Below, in pieces: positions 1 through 8,925 of a stretch of 64,000 nt of DNA (position 1 is the first letter of the stretch; each line of letters opens with the position of its first letter). The translations under genes and the position numbers were made by a program. The stretch is from an uncultured Collinsella sp. Lineage in GTDB: Bacteria > Actinomycetota > Coriobacteriia > Coriobacteriales > Coriobacteriaceae. A model generated the notes under the pieces. That model did no database searches, was not told the DNA's origin, and saw only the letters and a program-made list of their open reading frames with translations. The stretch covers positions 40,832-104,831 of the forward strand of contig USLK01000002.1 in the NCBI GenBank assembly GCA_900555555.1, read 5' to 3'.

Positions 1-618
1 CACGAGGGTGGATCCTTGGGTAAACGCGAATGCTGGTATGTGGTGAGTGCAAAGCCGGGCGCAACGATCATCGTTGGTCAGCGCGCCCATGATCGGGCGG
101 AGTTCGAGCGCCTGGTGGCTCAGGGAGCATGGGATAAGCTGCTCAACGAAATACCTGTCCATGCGGGCGATTTCTTCCAGATCGATCCGGGATGCGTGCA
201 TGCCATCAAGGGCGGCACGGTGCTGCTGGAAACGCAGCAGTCCAGCGATGTCACCTACCGCGTGTACGATTACGACCGACGTGACGATTCGGGAGAGTTG
301 CGCGAGCTGCATCTCGAGAAGGCTCTCGATGTAATCGATTACGCCGCGCAGGCCCCACGTGACGGGGCGCTGGATGCTCCCGTCGCGAACCAGCCGGCCG
401 TCTTGGAGCAAAACGAAAGCTACACGGTGGTTCGACTTATGGTGGAAGGTTCGTACACCCTCGAGCAGCCTCATCCGTTCATGTGCGTCTCGGTTGTCGA
501 GGGACAGGGCATGATCGAGGGTGAGCCGTACCGTGCGGGCCAGCATGTCCTGGTTCCCTTTGGAACGGACTCCGTGCGATTCGAGGGCAATCTGACGGCT
601 GTCTGCAGTTGGGTGTAG
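1..618 (+). CDS. manA: Class I mannose-6-phosphate isomerase, 3' part (start outside window)
   Basis: The reading frame is open from base 1, so the gene begins upstream of the window; about 205 C-terminal codons are present. The enzyme interconverts mannose-6-phosphate and fructose-6-phosphate in the cytoplasm. Seen here are the cupin-type features of the family: ECWYVV near the left edge, HAGDFFQIDPGCVHAI with its metal-binding His, and LLETQQSSDVTYRVYDYDR, the usual substrate-pocket block. The C-terminal part is the second cupin half expected in the roughly 310-residue Firmicutes-type enzymes. It may belong to the sugar PTS locus that follows, but a 308-base gap separates them. Confidence 0.9.
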   Translation, partial: HEGGSLGKRECWYVVSAKPGATIIVGQRAHDRAEFERLVAQGAWDKLLNEIPVHAGDFFQIDPGCVHAIKGGTVLLETQQSSDVTYRVYDYDRRDDSGELRELHLEKALDVIDYAAQAPRDGALDAPVANQPAVLEQNESYTVVRLMVEGSYTLEQPHPFMCVSVVEGQGMIEGEPYRAGQHVLVPFGTDSVRFEGNLTAVCSWV

Positions 619-926
619 CGCTTGCATTTGCATAGCATGGAGTCCATGCGGATGCCGTTCATCTGAGTTTAGCTACCGTTTACGGAGCTGATTGTAGGAG
701 CAAATCGCACCGCTCCGAGCGGGCAAAAGGTCCATGACACCTCATGTACCTGCGGACTAGTCCGTTGGGAGGCGGCAAGCAACATGGAACGTCGCGCACG
801 GCTCGTAAAATAGTTGGAGACTCTAGAATTGAATCGATTTAAAATAAGTAAAAGTTCAAGGGTCTATCATACGAACCTTGAAGGACGGACGAGCTGTTCC
901 CTCAAAAGGGATTGGAAGGAGAAGAC
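619..926. other. Intergenic region upstream of PTS IIB, with an inverted repeat
   Basis: No convincing gene is present. The right half is AT-rich and probably carries the promoter of the PTS IIB gene. An inverted repeat TTCAAGG (855-861) / CCTTGAA (876-882) lies about 45 bases before the IIB start, where an operator would be expected. A second small one, GCATGG/CCATGC, lies just after the manA stop. Its role as an operator for the nearby LacI protein is inference only. Confidence 0.35.
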
Positions 927-1232
927 ATGATTCGAGTGATGCTTTGCTGCTCTGCGGGCATGTCCACGAGCATGATGGTTCAGCGTATGCAGACCGTTGC
1001 CAAGGAGCGCGGTATCGAGGCGGAGATCTGGGCGGTCCCCGAGGCGCAAGCCGGTGCGGAGGCCTACAAGGCCGATGCGATTCTGCTCGGGCCGCAGGTC
1101 CGTTTCCTTCTCGATAAGATCAAGTCCGTTGCCGGAGATACGCCGGTGGAGGTCATCGACATGGCAGCTTACGGCATGATGAACGGGGAGAAGGTCCTCG
1201 ACCAGGCGATCGCGCTTATCGGTCACGAATAA
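927..1232 (+). CDS. PTS lactose/cellobiose family EIIB
   Basis: This 101-residue cytoplasmic EIIB passes phosphate from EIIA to the sugar during beta-glucoside uptake. The N-terminal loop CCSAGMSTS is the family phosphorylation site, with Cys8 the likely phospho-acceptor; the rest fits the single-domain fold (ILLGPQVRF, then DMAAYGMMNGEKVL). The ATG at 927 is chosen because GGAAGGAGA lies five bases upstream; an in-frame TTG at 912 has no ribosome binding site. Neighbours are the GH1 glucosidase, DUF3284 and EIIA, all on the same strand. No membrane EIIC gene is present anywhere in the window. Confidence 0.93.
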   Translation: MIRVMLCCSAGMSTSMMVQRMQTVAKERGIEAEIWAVPEAQAGAEAYKADAILLGPQVRFLLDKIKSVAGDTPVEVIDMAAYGMMNGEKVLDQAIALIGHE

Positions 1233-1244
1233 TCGATGGAGAGC

Positions 1245-1285
1245 GGGGCTCCGGTGACGGTTTTGCTACCTGCCCGCGGAGCCCC
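1245..1285 (+). terminator. Hairpin after PTS IIB, possible terminator
   Basis: GGGGCTCCG (1245-1253) pairs with CGGAGCCCC (1277-1285), starting 12 bases after the IIB stop. There is no clear T run after it, so it may be an mRNA stabiliser or processing site between IIB and the glucosidase gene, or a weak terminator. Confidence 0.4.
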
Positions 1286-1456
1286 TTGGACCAGGTGGCA
1301 ATTTCATCGCGATTCCGGTTGTGCTCCAGGTTTTGTTCGTCTCCTTTCCGATTCGGTTTTTGTCTGTCTAGCTGGCGAATGGAGAGCAGGTAGTTGGGAA
1401 AACGCCTGCATAAGGGCAATTCCGGCCTGTTTGTATCGCGGGATTCTTGAGGTCTC

Positions 1457-1496
1457 CACACAGCCGTCGGGTGCATGCGCGCTCGACGGCTGTGTG
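1457..1496. repeat. Perfect 13-bp inverted repeat between IIB and glucosidase
   Basis: CACACAGCCGTCG (1457-1469) and CGACGGCTGTGTG (1484-1496) are exact reverse complements around a 14-base loop. No T run follows. It lies about 120 bases before the glucosidase start. It could be a terminator or an antiterminator-controlled leader; nothing in the sequence decides this. Confidence 0.6.
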
Positions 1497-1613
1497 CGTT
1501 GACGGGGAAACGCGCCCCTTCGATGGCCGATCTCGGATCGACGGCTGGCGTATACCTGGTTTGCGATAGTGTGCGGCATCGACTTGTTTTTTAAGAAGAA
1601 AGAAGTTGTAGAG

Positions 1614-2996
1614 ATGGAAGTGACATTTCCCAAGGGGTTCTATTTCGGTAGCGCGACGAGTGCGCCGCAGTCCGAAGGCGCCCACGGTATCGAGCACAAG
1701 GCCCCTGATATTTGGGATCTTTGGTTCGAGCAGGAGCCTTATAAGTTCCACGGGCAGGTTGGGCCGCAGGATGCATCGACGTTCTTCGAGCATTTCGAAA
1801 GCGATATCGATCTGCTTAGGGAAACCGGTCAGAATTCGTTTCGCACGTCCATCAGCTGGTCACGTCTGCTTCCCGATCCGGAGGGCGAGCCAAATCCCGA
1901 GGCAGTCGAGTTCTACCGTGCCGCATTCACCCGTATGCGCGAGGTGGGCGTGGAGCCGTTCGTGAACTTGTTCCATTTCGATATGCCTGCTTCCCTGCAG
2001 GAGCGTGGGGGATGGGAGAGCCGCGAGGTCGTGGCACTGTATGAGCGCTATGCGCAGACCGCTTTCACCCTGTTCGGCGACATCGTGAAGCGCTGGTATA
2101 CGTTCAATGAGCCTATCGTGCATGTTGAGTGCGGCTATCTGCAGCAGTATCACTATCCGTGCAAGGTCGACCCGAAGGCCTCCGTTCAGGTCGCCTATCA
2201 TACGGCCTTGGCGAGCGCGCTTGCCATCCGCGATTTTCATGAGATCGTTCCCGACGGCAAGATCGGCATCGTGCTCAACCTCACGCCGGCATATCCGCGT
2301 TCAGATAATCCGGCGGATCTTAAGGCCGCCCATATCGCCGAGCTGTTCGCAAACAAGAGCTTTCTCGACCCGGCGGTGAAGGGCGTTTACGACCCCGAGC
2401 TTATCGGCATCATTCGCGAGCATGGTCTCATGCCGCATGTTGAAGCCGATGACCTGGCGGTTATCCGTGAGCATACGGTTGATTACCTGGGCGTGAATTA
2501 CTACCAGCCGCTTCGGGTTTGCGCGCGCGCATCGCTGCCCAATCCCGAGGCTCCGTTTATGCCCACGTACTATTACGATGTGTACGAGATGCCCGGCCGC
2601 CGCATGAATCCGTATCGAGGATGGGAGATCTATCCCAAGGCGCTGTATGACATCGCGATCAACATTCGCGACAACTACGGCAACATCGAGTGGATCGTTT
2701 CCGAAAACGGTATGGGTGTCGAGGGCGAGGAGGCGTACCGCGGTCCGGACGGCACGATCCAGGATGATTACCGTATCGACTTCATCAAGGAGCACCTTAC
2801 CTGGCTTTCTCGCGGCATAGCCGAGGGCTCCCGTTGCATTGGGTACCATCTGTGGACATTTATAGATTGCTGGAGCTGGCTCAACGCCTATAAGAATCGC
2901 TATGGGCTCGTTGAGCTCGATCTCGATACGCAGGAGCGCCGTATAAAGAAGAGCGGCCGTTGGTACCGAGAGCTTGCACAGAATAACGGGTTCTAG
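1614..2996 (+). CDS. GH1 6-phospho-beta-glucosidase
   Basis: A 460-residue glycoside hydrolase of family 1, about the usual length, predicted to split phosphorylated beta-glucosides after PTS uptake. Seen: GFYFGSATSAPQSEG near the N-terminus, the acid/base motif TFNEP (Glu166), the nucleophile motif SENG (Glu364), and C-terminal KKSGRWY, which matches the phosphate-binding signature of 6-phospho enzymes. The start is ATG 1614, matching the family N-terminus; an upstream in-frame GTG at 1569 is less likely. The gene is followed 26 bases later by the DUF3284 gene, so an operon is likely. Which beta-glucoside is used cannot be told from the sequence. Confidence 0.93.
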   Translation: MEVTFPKGFYFGSATSAPQSEGAHGIEHKAPDIWDLWFEQEPYKFHGQVGPQDASTFFEHFESDIDLLRETGQNSFRTSISWSRLLPDPEGEPNPEAVEFYRAAFTRMREVGVEPFVNLFHFDMPASLQERGGWESREVVALYERYAQTAFTLFGDIVKRWYTFNEPIVHVECGYLQQYHYPCKVDPKASVQVAYHTALASALAIRDFHEIVPDGKIGIVLNLTPAYPRSDNPADLKAAHIAELFANKSFLDPAVKGVYDPELIGIIREHGLMPHVEADDLAVIREHTVDYLGVNYYQPLRVCARASLPNPEAPFMPTYYYDVYEMPGRRMNPYRGWEIYPKALYDIAINIRDNYGNIEWIVSENGMGVEGEEAYRGPDGTIQDDYRIDFIKEHLTWLSRGIAEGSRCIGYHLWTFIDCWSWLNAYKNRYGLVELDLDTQERRIKKSGRWYRELAQNNGF

Positions 2997-3022
2997 CGAT
3001 CTGTGTTATCGAGGGGCATGGG

Positions 3023-3472
3023 ATGAAGATCACCGTTCATTTGGCCGTGGAGCCCGAGGAGCTGTTCGACAGCCTCATCACTTCGGTGCTTTACGATATC
3101 GAGCAGGCTACGGGCAAGAAGATGCCGGCCACTGGGCTCAAAAAGGGTTTTTCATACAAGAAGGTGCTGCGTGCCAAGAATGGCACCGATCGGCAGGTAA
3201 CAGCAAAGATCACCAAGCTGCAAAAGCCGTTTCGTTATGCTGCCTCCTTCAAGTCCAAACAAGGCATCAATACTATCGACTACGATATTCGCCCCTGCGA
3301 GGACGGTGGAATCGATATCCACTACGAGGAGGAGTTCTCTTCTCAGGAGGCCGTGGCAAACGCGAGCGGCAAGCTGACCGGCGCATTGTATGCCTGGAGT
3401 GCAAAACGCCAGATTAAGAATCGCTTTAAGCAGATGGAATCTTATAGTATTCAGCAACGCGAAAACCGATAG
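3023..3472 (+). CDS. DUF3284 family protein
   Basis: A 149-residue soluble protein of the DUF3284 family. Its features are MKITVHLAVEPEELFDSL at the start, GKKGFSYKK-like basic stretches and INTIDYDIRP in the middle, with no membrane segment. DUF3284 proteins are commonly found in beta-glucoside PTS operons and have no established biochemical role; the overall pattern suggests a START-like or SRPBCC-like beta-rich fold, which is only an impression. GAGGGG lies 7 bases before the ATG. It sits between the glucosidase and EIIA genes, so a part in sugar uptake or its control is likely by context. Confidence 0.75.
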   Translation: MKITVHLAVEPEELFDSLITSVLYDIEQATGKKMPATGLKKGFSYKKVLRAKNGTDRQVTAKITKLQKPFRYAASFKSKQGINTIDYDIRPCEDGGIDIHYEEEFSSQEAVANASGKLTGALYAWSAKRQIKNRFKQMESYSIQQRENR

Positions 3473-3487
3473 AAAGGGATGGCGAAC

Positions 3488-3802
3488 ATGGAGAACATGA
3501 ACGATATCGATATGGCGTGCTTTGAGATTATCTCGAACGTGGGGATGGCGCGCAGTTGCTTTATCGAGGCGATCGATCTTGCCGGGGAGGATAAGATCGA
3601 TGAGGCGAAGGCGAAGGTCGAGGAAGGGGAGGAGTACTTTCTCAAGGGGCACGCGAAGCACGGCGAGATGATCTCTCATGAGGCCTCGGGCGAGCATATC
3701 AATCCGAGCATCATTTTGATCCACGCCGAGGACCAGCTCATGAGCGCCGAGACCTTTAAGATTCTTGCGGGCAAGTTCATCGCACTTGCCCAGAAGCGCT
3801 AA
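3488..3802 (+). CDS. PTS lactose/cellobiose family EIIA
   Basis: A 104-residue, all-helical EIIA protein that takes phosphate from HPr and gives it to EIIB. The motif IHAEDQLMSAE carries the conserved phospho-His (His79 with this start). The start ATG 3488 is preferred because AGAAAGGG lies about nine bases before it; ATG 3479 overlaps that ribosome binding site, and ATG 3497 is also possible. The gene starts 15 bases after the DUF3284 stop and ends only 12 bases before the convergent LacI gene, with no room for a separate terminator. Confidence 0.92.
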   Translation: MENMNDIDMACFEIISNVGMARSCFIEAIDLAGEDKIDEAKAKVEEGEEYFLKGHAKHGEMISHEASGEHINPSIILIHAEDQLMSAETFKILAGKFIALAQKR

Positions 3803-3814
3803 CCCCGCGCCGTA

Positions 3815-4816
3815 TCATCCGCGCAGGTCGACGATCGAGGGCTGCCAGTTGATCGTGTTGTCGAGCAGTGTGGTCTTGCCGCTGCCCCTTTGGCCCGATT
3901 CGATCATGGAAAGCAGCTCCTGGCCGGCCAGATGGCCCAGCTCGTAAGCGGGGGGACATACCGTCGTGAGGCGGGGGTAGAACATCTCGTGCGTATCGTC
4001 ATAATCGTAGCAGGCGTACGAGAGATTCTGCCCGATGGTCCTTCCCGCTTCGGTTGCGGCCTGCAGGGCGCCCATTCCCATTTTGTAATTGCAGGTAAAA
4101 ACGCAATCGACCCCCATATCCAGGAGCGCAGACATGCACTGGCGTCCGCTGTTGGGGGAGTAGTCGCCAAAGAGGACCGTTGCGGACTCCGGCGGAAGGC
4201 CGGCACTCGAGATCGCGTCGAGTGCGCCTTGGAGCCGCTCGCGGGAAACCTGTTCCTGTTGGGGGGCGGCGATGATGCCGATGTGCCGATGTCCGAATTC
4301 AACCATTTTCGAGACGACTTCGAAGGAGCTCTCTTTGTTTTTGGGGAGTATCGAGTCGACGTTGGGCGCGTTGTAAGGCGTGTTGATGGACAGGATGGGT
4401 AGATCGATGGAGGCCACGGGGTCGACATGCCCGTCTTCGACGCGCGGTGCCTCGAACAGGATGAGGCCATCGATGCCACGGTTGACGAGGGTTTGCAGAT
4501 GCTGTTCGAAAACCGAGCGCGATTTGCGAAAACCTGCGATCAGCATGCTGTAGTCGGCCTGCTCGATTTCCGTCTCGATTTGGGAGACGACTTGCGTGGC
4601 AAGGTTGTTCTTCATGTTGTTGATCATGAGGCCGATGGTCATGCTGCGGCTGCGGCGCAGGCTCCGTGCGGTGAGGTTGGGCCGATAATCAAGATCGGCG
4701 ATGGCCTGCTTGATGGCGTCCATGTTCTTCTGCTTGAGTTTGTAGCCGTTGAGGTAACGTGAAACCGTTCCCGTGGAAACGCCGGCCCGCTGCGCGACTT
4801 CCTGTATCGTAGACAC
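3815..4816 (-). CDS. LacI-family transcriptional regulator
   Basis: A 333-residue repressor. The N-terminal helix-turn-helix is typical (TIQEVAQRAGVSTGTVSRYLNG, then the hinge helix at TARSLRRSRSMTIGLMI), followed by a periplasmic-binding-protein-like sugar-sensing domain. The start is GTG 4816, with AAGGGGA just upstream. The gene is convergent with the PTS/glucosidase locus, which is its most likely target; the ligand would then be a phosphorylated beta-glucoside. Both points are inferred from context. It faces away from rpsA across a 316-base gap. Confidence 0.92.
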   Translation of the reverse strand: MSTIQEVAQRAGVSTGTVSRYLNGYKLKQKNMDAIKQAIADLDYRPNLTARSLRRSRSMTIGLMINNMKNNLATQVVSQIETEIEQADYSMLIAGFRKSRSVFEQHLQTLVNRGIDGLILFEAPRVEDGHVDPVASIDLPILSINTPYNAPNVDSILPKNKESSFEVVSKMVEFGHRHIGIIAAPQQEQVSRERLQGALDAISSAGLPPESATVLFGDYSPNSGRQCMSALLDMGVDCVFTCNYKMGMGALQAATEAGRTIGQNLSYACYDYDDTHEMFYPRLTTVCPPAYELGHLAGQELLSMIESGQRGSGKTTLLDNTINWQPSIVDLRG

Positions 4817-5132
4817 AATTCCCCTTGCTCGCATCGTGCGTATTGAGTTTCAGTATGCCACCTGGCTATCAGGAAAAAAAGCAAGGGCGCCGAGTTGCGT
4901 CCATCTGCTGAAAAAACCAGCCCATCCACGTAAAAATCAGGCTTTTTCCTTGAAATCCGAGGCATTTCCTCGTAGTCTAAATGAACGTGATTGCATTCGC
5001 ATCACATACGTATCTGTCGGCCCCCGAGATGTTCCAAACGGTGCGCGCACGCTGCCCGGCTTTTGCCTTAACGCGAGCAACCATCTGCCGGTCCTAGCAA
5101 TCGGGGCCCCGTAGTTCGAAAGGGGTCCACCT
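4817..5132. other. Divergent intergenic region lacI / rpsA
   Basis: No gene is seen. This stretch must hold promoters for the repressor (leftward) and rpsA (rightward). It is more AT-rich near 4870-5010. No clear S1 autoregulatory structure or operator palindrome was recognised. Confidence 0.4.
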
Positions 5133-6305
5133 TTGAGTGAGATTCAGAACTCGTCCATCTTCTCCCTCGATGACGTAAACGAGGAGGAGATGAACAGCCT
5201 CATCGACGGTACCATCACCGACTTTGATGAGGGCGACCTGGTCAACGGCACCGTTGTGAAGATCGAGCACGACGAGGTTCTCGTTGATATCGGCTTCAAG
5301 TCCGAGGGCGTTATCCCCGTTCGCGAGCTGTCCATCCGCAAGGATGCCAACCCCGCAGACATCGTTTCCCTGGGCGATCCCATCGAGGCCCTCGTTCTCC
5401 AGAAGGAGGACAAGGACGGCCGTCTGGTCCTCTCCAAGAAGCGTGCTGAGTACGAGCGTGCTTGGAACCGCATCGAGGAGAAGTTCAACGCCGGCGAGAA
5501 CGTCGAGGGCGAGGTCATCGAGGTCGTCAAGGGCGGTCTTATCCTCGACATCGGCCTGCGCGGCTTCCTGCCCGCTTCCCTCGTGGACCTTCGCCGCGTA
5601 AAGGACCTCACCTGCTACCTGGGCACCTCTCTCGAGGCTCGCGTTATCGAGATGGACCGCAACCGCAACAACGTCGTTCTGTCCCGCCGCGTCGTTCTCG
5701 AGGAGTCCCGCAAGGCCGAGCGCTCCGAGATCCTCTCCAAGCTCAAGAGCGGCATGCGTCTCAAGGGCACCGTTTCCTCCATCGTTGACTTCGGTGCATT
5801 TGTGGACCTGGGCGGCATCGACGGCCTCATCCACATCTCCGAGCTCTCCTGGAACCACGTCAACCATCCCTCCGAGGTCGTCAAGGTCGGCCAGGAGGTC
5901 GAGGTCGAGGTTCTGGACGTGGACCTCAACCGCGAGCGCATCTCCCTGGGCCTCAAGCAGACCACCGAGGATCCGTGGCGTGCACTGGTCAAGAAGTACC
6001 CGGTCGGCGCAATCGTCGAGGGCACTGTGACCAAGCTCGTCCCGTTCGGCGCTTTTGTTGACCTGGGCGACGGCATCGAGGGCCTCGTGCACATCTCCGA
6101 GATGGCTAACAAGCACGTTGACCAGCCGATCCAGGTTACCCGCGTGGGCGAGAAGGTCCAGGTCAAGGTCATGGAGATCGACCTGGACCGTCGTCGCATC
6201 TCCCTGTCCATGAAGTCTGCCGCCGAGACCCTCGGCGTCGAGATCGAGGTTGCCCCGCTCGAGGGCGAGGCTGCCACCGAGGCTCCGGCCGAGGACGCCG
6301 AGTAA
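5133..6305 (+). CDS. rpsA: 30S ribosomal protein S1
   Basis: A 390-residue acidic protein with four S1 (OB-fold) RNA-binding repeats starting near residues 34, 121, 208 and 293. The last two carry the strongest motifs (DFGAFVDLGGIDGLIHISELSW and PFGAFVDLGDGIEGLVHISEM). S1 helps load mRNA on the 30S subunit. Four repeats is the form seen in high-GC Gram-positives, against six in Enterobacteria. It begins with TTG at 5133, with AAAGGGG upstream. The C-terminal tail is rich in Glu and Ala. Codon use is strongly biased (GGC, CTC, GAG), as expected for a highly expressed gene. Confidence 0.97.
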   Translation: MSEIQNSSIFSLDDVNEEEMNSLIDGTITDFDEGDLVNGTVVKIEHDEVLVDIGFKSEGVIPVRELSIRKDANPADIVSLGDPIEALVLQKEDKDGRLVLSKKRAEYERAWNRIEEKFNAGENVEGEVIEVVKGGLILDIGLRGFLPASLVDLRRVKDLTCYLGTSLEARVIEMDRNRNNVVLSRRVVLEESRKAERSEILSKLKSGMRLKGTVSSIVDFGAFVDLGGIDGLIHISELSWNHVNHPSEVVKVGQEVEVEVLDVDLNRERISLGLKQTTEDPWRALVKKYPVGAIVEGTVTKLVPFGAFVDLGDGIEGLVHISEMANKHVDQPIQVTRVGEKVQVKVMEIDLDRRRISLSMKSAAETLGVEIEVAPLEGEAATEAPAEDAE

Positions 6306-6329
6306 GTCTCATCCATAGCTTGCTATGTT

Positions 6330-6358
6330 GGCCCCTGGGTTTTACCCGGGGGCCTTTT
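6330..6358 (+). terminator. Rho-independent terminator of rpsA
   Basis: GGCCCCTGGGT and ACCCGGGGGCC form an 11-bp stem (one G-U pair) with a TTT loop, followed by TTTTGT. It lies 25 bases after the rpsA stop. Confidence 0.9.
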
Positions 6359-6463
6359 GTATATCTTTACAGAGTCTTAAGGCACGTCGGCGGTATTGCG
6401 GCGGAACAGACGACGGGCAATGCGCTACCATACAGGCACGTTTACCCGTGTACTGGAGGTTGC

Positions 6464-8818
6464 ATGTCTCGCACTAAGGAGGGCGCGCCAAAAAGCGCGT
6501 CCGGCACCGCGTGCCCTGTCGCCCGCAAGGCTCGTAAGAAGGCTCGCTCTAAAGAGATCCCCATATCAGTCGGCGCTGCGCTGGTTGCGTTGGGCGTTGT
6601 GTACGGCGACTTGGGAACGAGCCCCGTCTATATGACCAAGGCCGTCGTTTCGGGACAGGGCGGCCTGGCCGGCATGAACGAGATGGCGGTGCTCGGCATG
6701 CTCTCGTTGGTTATCTGGACGCTGACCCTTATCACCACCGTTAAGTACGTGCTCATTGCCATGAAGGCCGACAACCACGGTGAGGGCGGTATCTTCTCGC
6801 TGTACTCCATGGTTCGCAAATACTTCAAGTTCCTGGTGATTCCCGCCATGCTCGGAGGAGCGGCGTTCCTGGCCGATTCCATCCTGACGCCCGCGGTTGC
6901 CATCACCTCCGCGGTGGAGGGCCTGCGCACCATTCCCGGGCTGGGCGACACCGTATTCGCCCCGCAGACCACACTGGTCATCATCTCGCTCGTCATCATC
7001 GGCGTCCTGTTCTTCTTCCAGCAGGCGGGCACGACCTCGATCGGCAAGCTGTTCGGCCCGGTTATGACGGCATGGTTCCTGTTCATCGCCGTGTCGGGCA
7101 TTTGGAATATGGCCGGTGACCTTTCTGTCTTGCGTGCATTCAACCCGGTATACGGTTTGCGCTTTTTGTTTAGCCCCGAGAACAAAGCCGGTCTGGCCGT
7201 CCTGGGAAGCGTCTTTCTTACCATCACCGGTGCCGAGGCCCTGTATTCGGACATGGGCCACGTGGGCCGTGGCAACATTTACGTAACGTGGCCCATCGTC
7301 AAGGTGTCGCTCATCCTCAACTACCTGGGACAAGGTGCCTGGTTGATCGCCAACCAGGGCAACGCGGCCCTCTATACCGAGTCCGACCTGAACCCGTTCT
7401 TCCAGATGCTCGCGCCCGAGCTGCGCCCGTTTGCCGTGATCTTCGGTGTGGCGGCCGGTGTCATTGCGAGCCAGGCGCTCATCACCGGCGCCTTCACGCT
7501 GGTGTCCGAGGCCGCGCGCCTGTCGTGGATGCCGCGTATGCGCATCTTCTACCCTTCCGAGACCAAAGGCCAGCTCTACATCCCCTTCGTGAATGTCTTC
7601 CTGTGGGTGGGCACCACGGCGGTCATTCTGTTTTTCCAGACCTCCCACAATATGGAGGCAGCGTATGGCCTCGCGCTCACCGTCACCATGCTGTCCACGA
7701 CCATGCTGCTCACCGTCTACCTGCTCAAGGTGAGGCACAAACCCGTTCTTGCGGTGATATTCGCCTCGTTCTTCGGGTTGATGGAGCTGTGCTTCTTCGC
7801 TTCGAGCTGCACGAAGTTCTTCCATGGCGGTTACGTGACGGTGTGCATGGCCCTGGGCCTTCTGGTTGTCATGCTCTCCTGGTCGGCCGGTACCAAGGTG
7901 GAGCGCAGCCAGCGGCAACGTATGGATATCAAGGCGCTCCTGCCGAGCTTCGAGCGCATCGCGCAGGACGATTCCATCCCGTTGATGGCCGAGAACCTCA
8001 TCTATCTCACATCGGACAACGAAATGGGCCGCATCGATCGCGATATCGTGTATTCGGTGTTCGCCAACCGCCCGCACCGCGCGCACGCCTATTGGGTCGT
8101 TAACATCGTCGTTTCCAACGAGCCCTACACGCGCGAGTACTCTGTCGACTCGTTTGGGACGCATTGCTTCTTCCGTGTTCGCATTCGCCTTGGATATAAG
8201 GTCAACCAGCACATCCGTGCGTTCGTGCGGCAGATCATGCACGATATGGTCCAGACGGGCGACCTCGATCCGCAGCTGTCGCCGTATCCCGATTTCGACG
8301 GACGAGACGTAGGCGACACCCGTTTCGTTTTGCTGCACAAGGTGCTGACCCCCGAGAGCGCCGTTCCGCCGCGCGCCCGTCTGGCGATCAAGATCAAGTA
8401 CACCATCCGCAAGTACGTGGGTTCTCCCATCCAGTGGTACGGCCTGGAATCGACGGCGCCTATCGTCGAGGTCATGCCCCTGTTCGTCAAACAGGTCGAC
8501 TTCGAGCCGCTCAATCGCGTGCGCCTGCGCGGTCAGGTACTATCCAAGCAGGCCGAGGAGTATCTGGCCAAGTCCCGCAACTCGTCGTATTACCGTGAGG
8601 TGCAGCGCCAGATCGAGCGCAACCTCAAGTGGCCGTACCGCGTACCGGCCAAAAGCGGCGTGGTGACCGACTCTGCGGGCAAGGTTGCCGGCAAGGCGGG
8701 GACGATCCCGGGGGCCACGGGTGTCATGGTGCTCACCGAGGAGCAGCACGCCGTGCTGGACAAGGCGCCTGAGGCGACTGCGGGCGCCGATGGGCAGGGC
8801 CAGCCGCTCGAGCAATAG
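6464..8818 (+). CDS. kup: Kup-type potassium uptake permease
   Basis: A 784-residue K+/H+ symporter of the KUP/HAK family. The start of the membrane domain has the family motif VVYGDLGTSPVY, followed by about twelve hydrophobic segments, including GGIFSLYSMVRKYFK and TGAEALYSDMGHVG. A large soluble C-terminal domain follows. The start ATG 6464 has TGGAGG seven bases upstream. The protein is longer than the usual 620-650 residues: there is a basic 30-residue N-terminal extension and a low-complexity tail rich in Gly, Ala and Glu after about residue 730. The genome also encodes the high-affinity Kdp system 13 kb downstream, so this would be the constitutive K+ route. Confidence 0.95.
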   Translation: MSRTKEGAPKSASGTACPVARKARKKARSKEIPISVGAALVALGVVYGDLGTSPVYMTKAVVSGQGGLAGMNEMAVLGMLSLVIWTLTLITTVKYVLIAMKADNHGEGGIFSLYSMVRKYFKFLVIPAMLGGAAFLADSILTPAVAITSAVEGLRTIPGLGDTVFAPQTTLVIISLVIIGVLFFFQQAGTTSIGKLFGPVMTAWFLFIAVSGIWNMAGDLSVLRAFNPVYGLRFLFSPENKAGLAVLGSVFLTITGAEALYSDMGHVGRGNIYVTWPIVKVSLILNYLGQGAWLIANQGNAALYTESDLNPFFQMLAPELRPFAVIFGVAAGVIASQALITGAFTLVSEAARLSWMPRMRIFYPSETKGQLYIPFVNVFLWVGTTAVILFFQTSHNMEAAYGLALTVTMLSTTMLLTVYLLKVRHKPVLAVIFASFFGLMELCFFASSCTKFFHGGYVTVCMALGLLVVMLSWSAGTKVERSQRQRMDIKALLPSFERIAQDDSIPLMAENLIYLTSDNEMGRIDRDIVYSVFANRPHRAHAYWVVNIVVSNEPYTREYSVDSFGTHCFFRVRIRLGYKVNQHIRAFVRQIMHDMVQTGDLDPQLSPYPDFDGRDVGDTRFVLLHKVLTPESAVPPRARLAIKIKYTIRKYVGSPIQWYGLESTAPIVEVMPLFVKQVDFEPLNRVRLRGQVLSKQAEEYLAKSRNSSYYREVQRQIERNLKWPYRVPAKSGVVTDSAGKVAGKAGTIPGATGVMVLTEEQHAVLDKAPEATAGADGQGQPLEQ

Positions 8819-8851
8819 GCATCCGCGACAACCCTATGTGAACATTTCTGC

Positions 8852-8880
8852 GAACCGGGCATGCATTGCATGTCCGGTTC
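8852..8880 (+). terminator. Hairpin between kup and the dipeptidase gene
   Basis: GAACCGGGCATGC and GCATGTCCGGTTC form a 13-bp stem with one G-U pair and a three-base loop, about 35 bases after the kup stop. No T run follows, so termination is likely but not proven. Confidence 0.5.
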
Positions 8881-8925
8881 ATGCACAATAGGGGAGTATG
8901 CTGTCGACCGGAAAGGAGAGGCTCT

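Noticed and set aside
867..1226. Long open frame on the minus strand across the PTS IIB gene
   Set aside because: It is a mirror of the real EIIB gene, with no ribosome binding site and no recognisable protein features.
6566..8338. 590-codon minus-strand open frame inside kup
   Set aside because: High-GC codon bias on the plus strand leaves the opposite frame open; the composition (His, Arg, Gly rich) is unlike a protein, and kup is certain.
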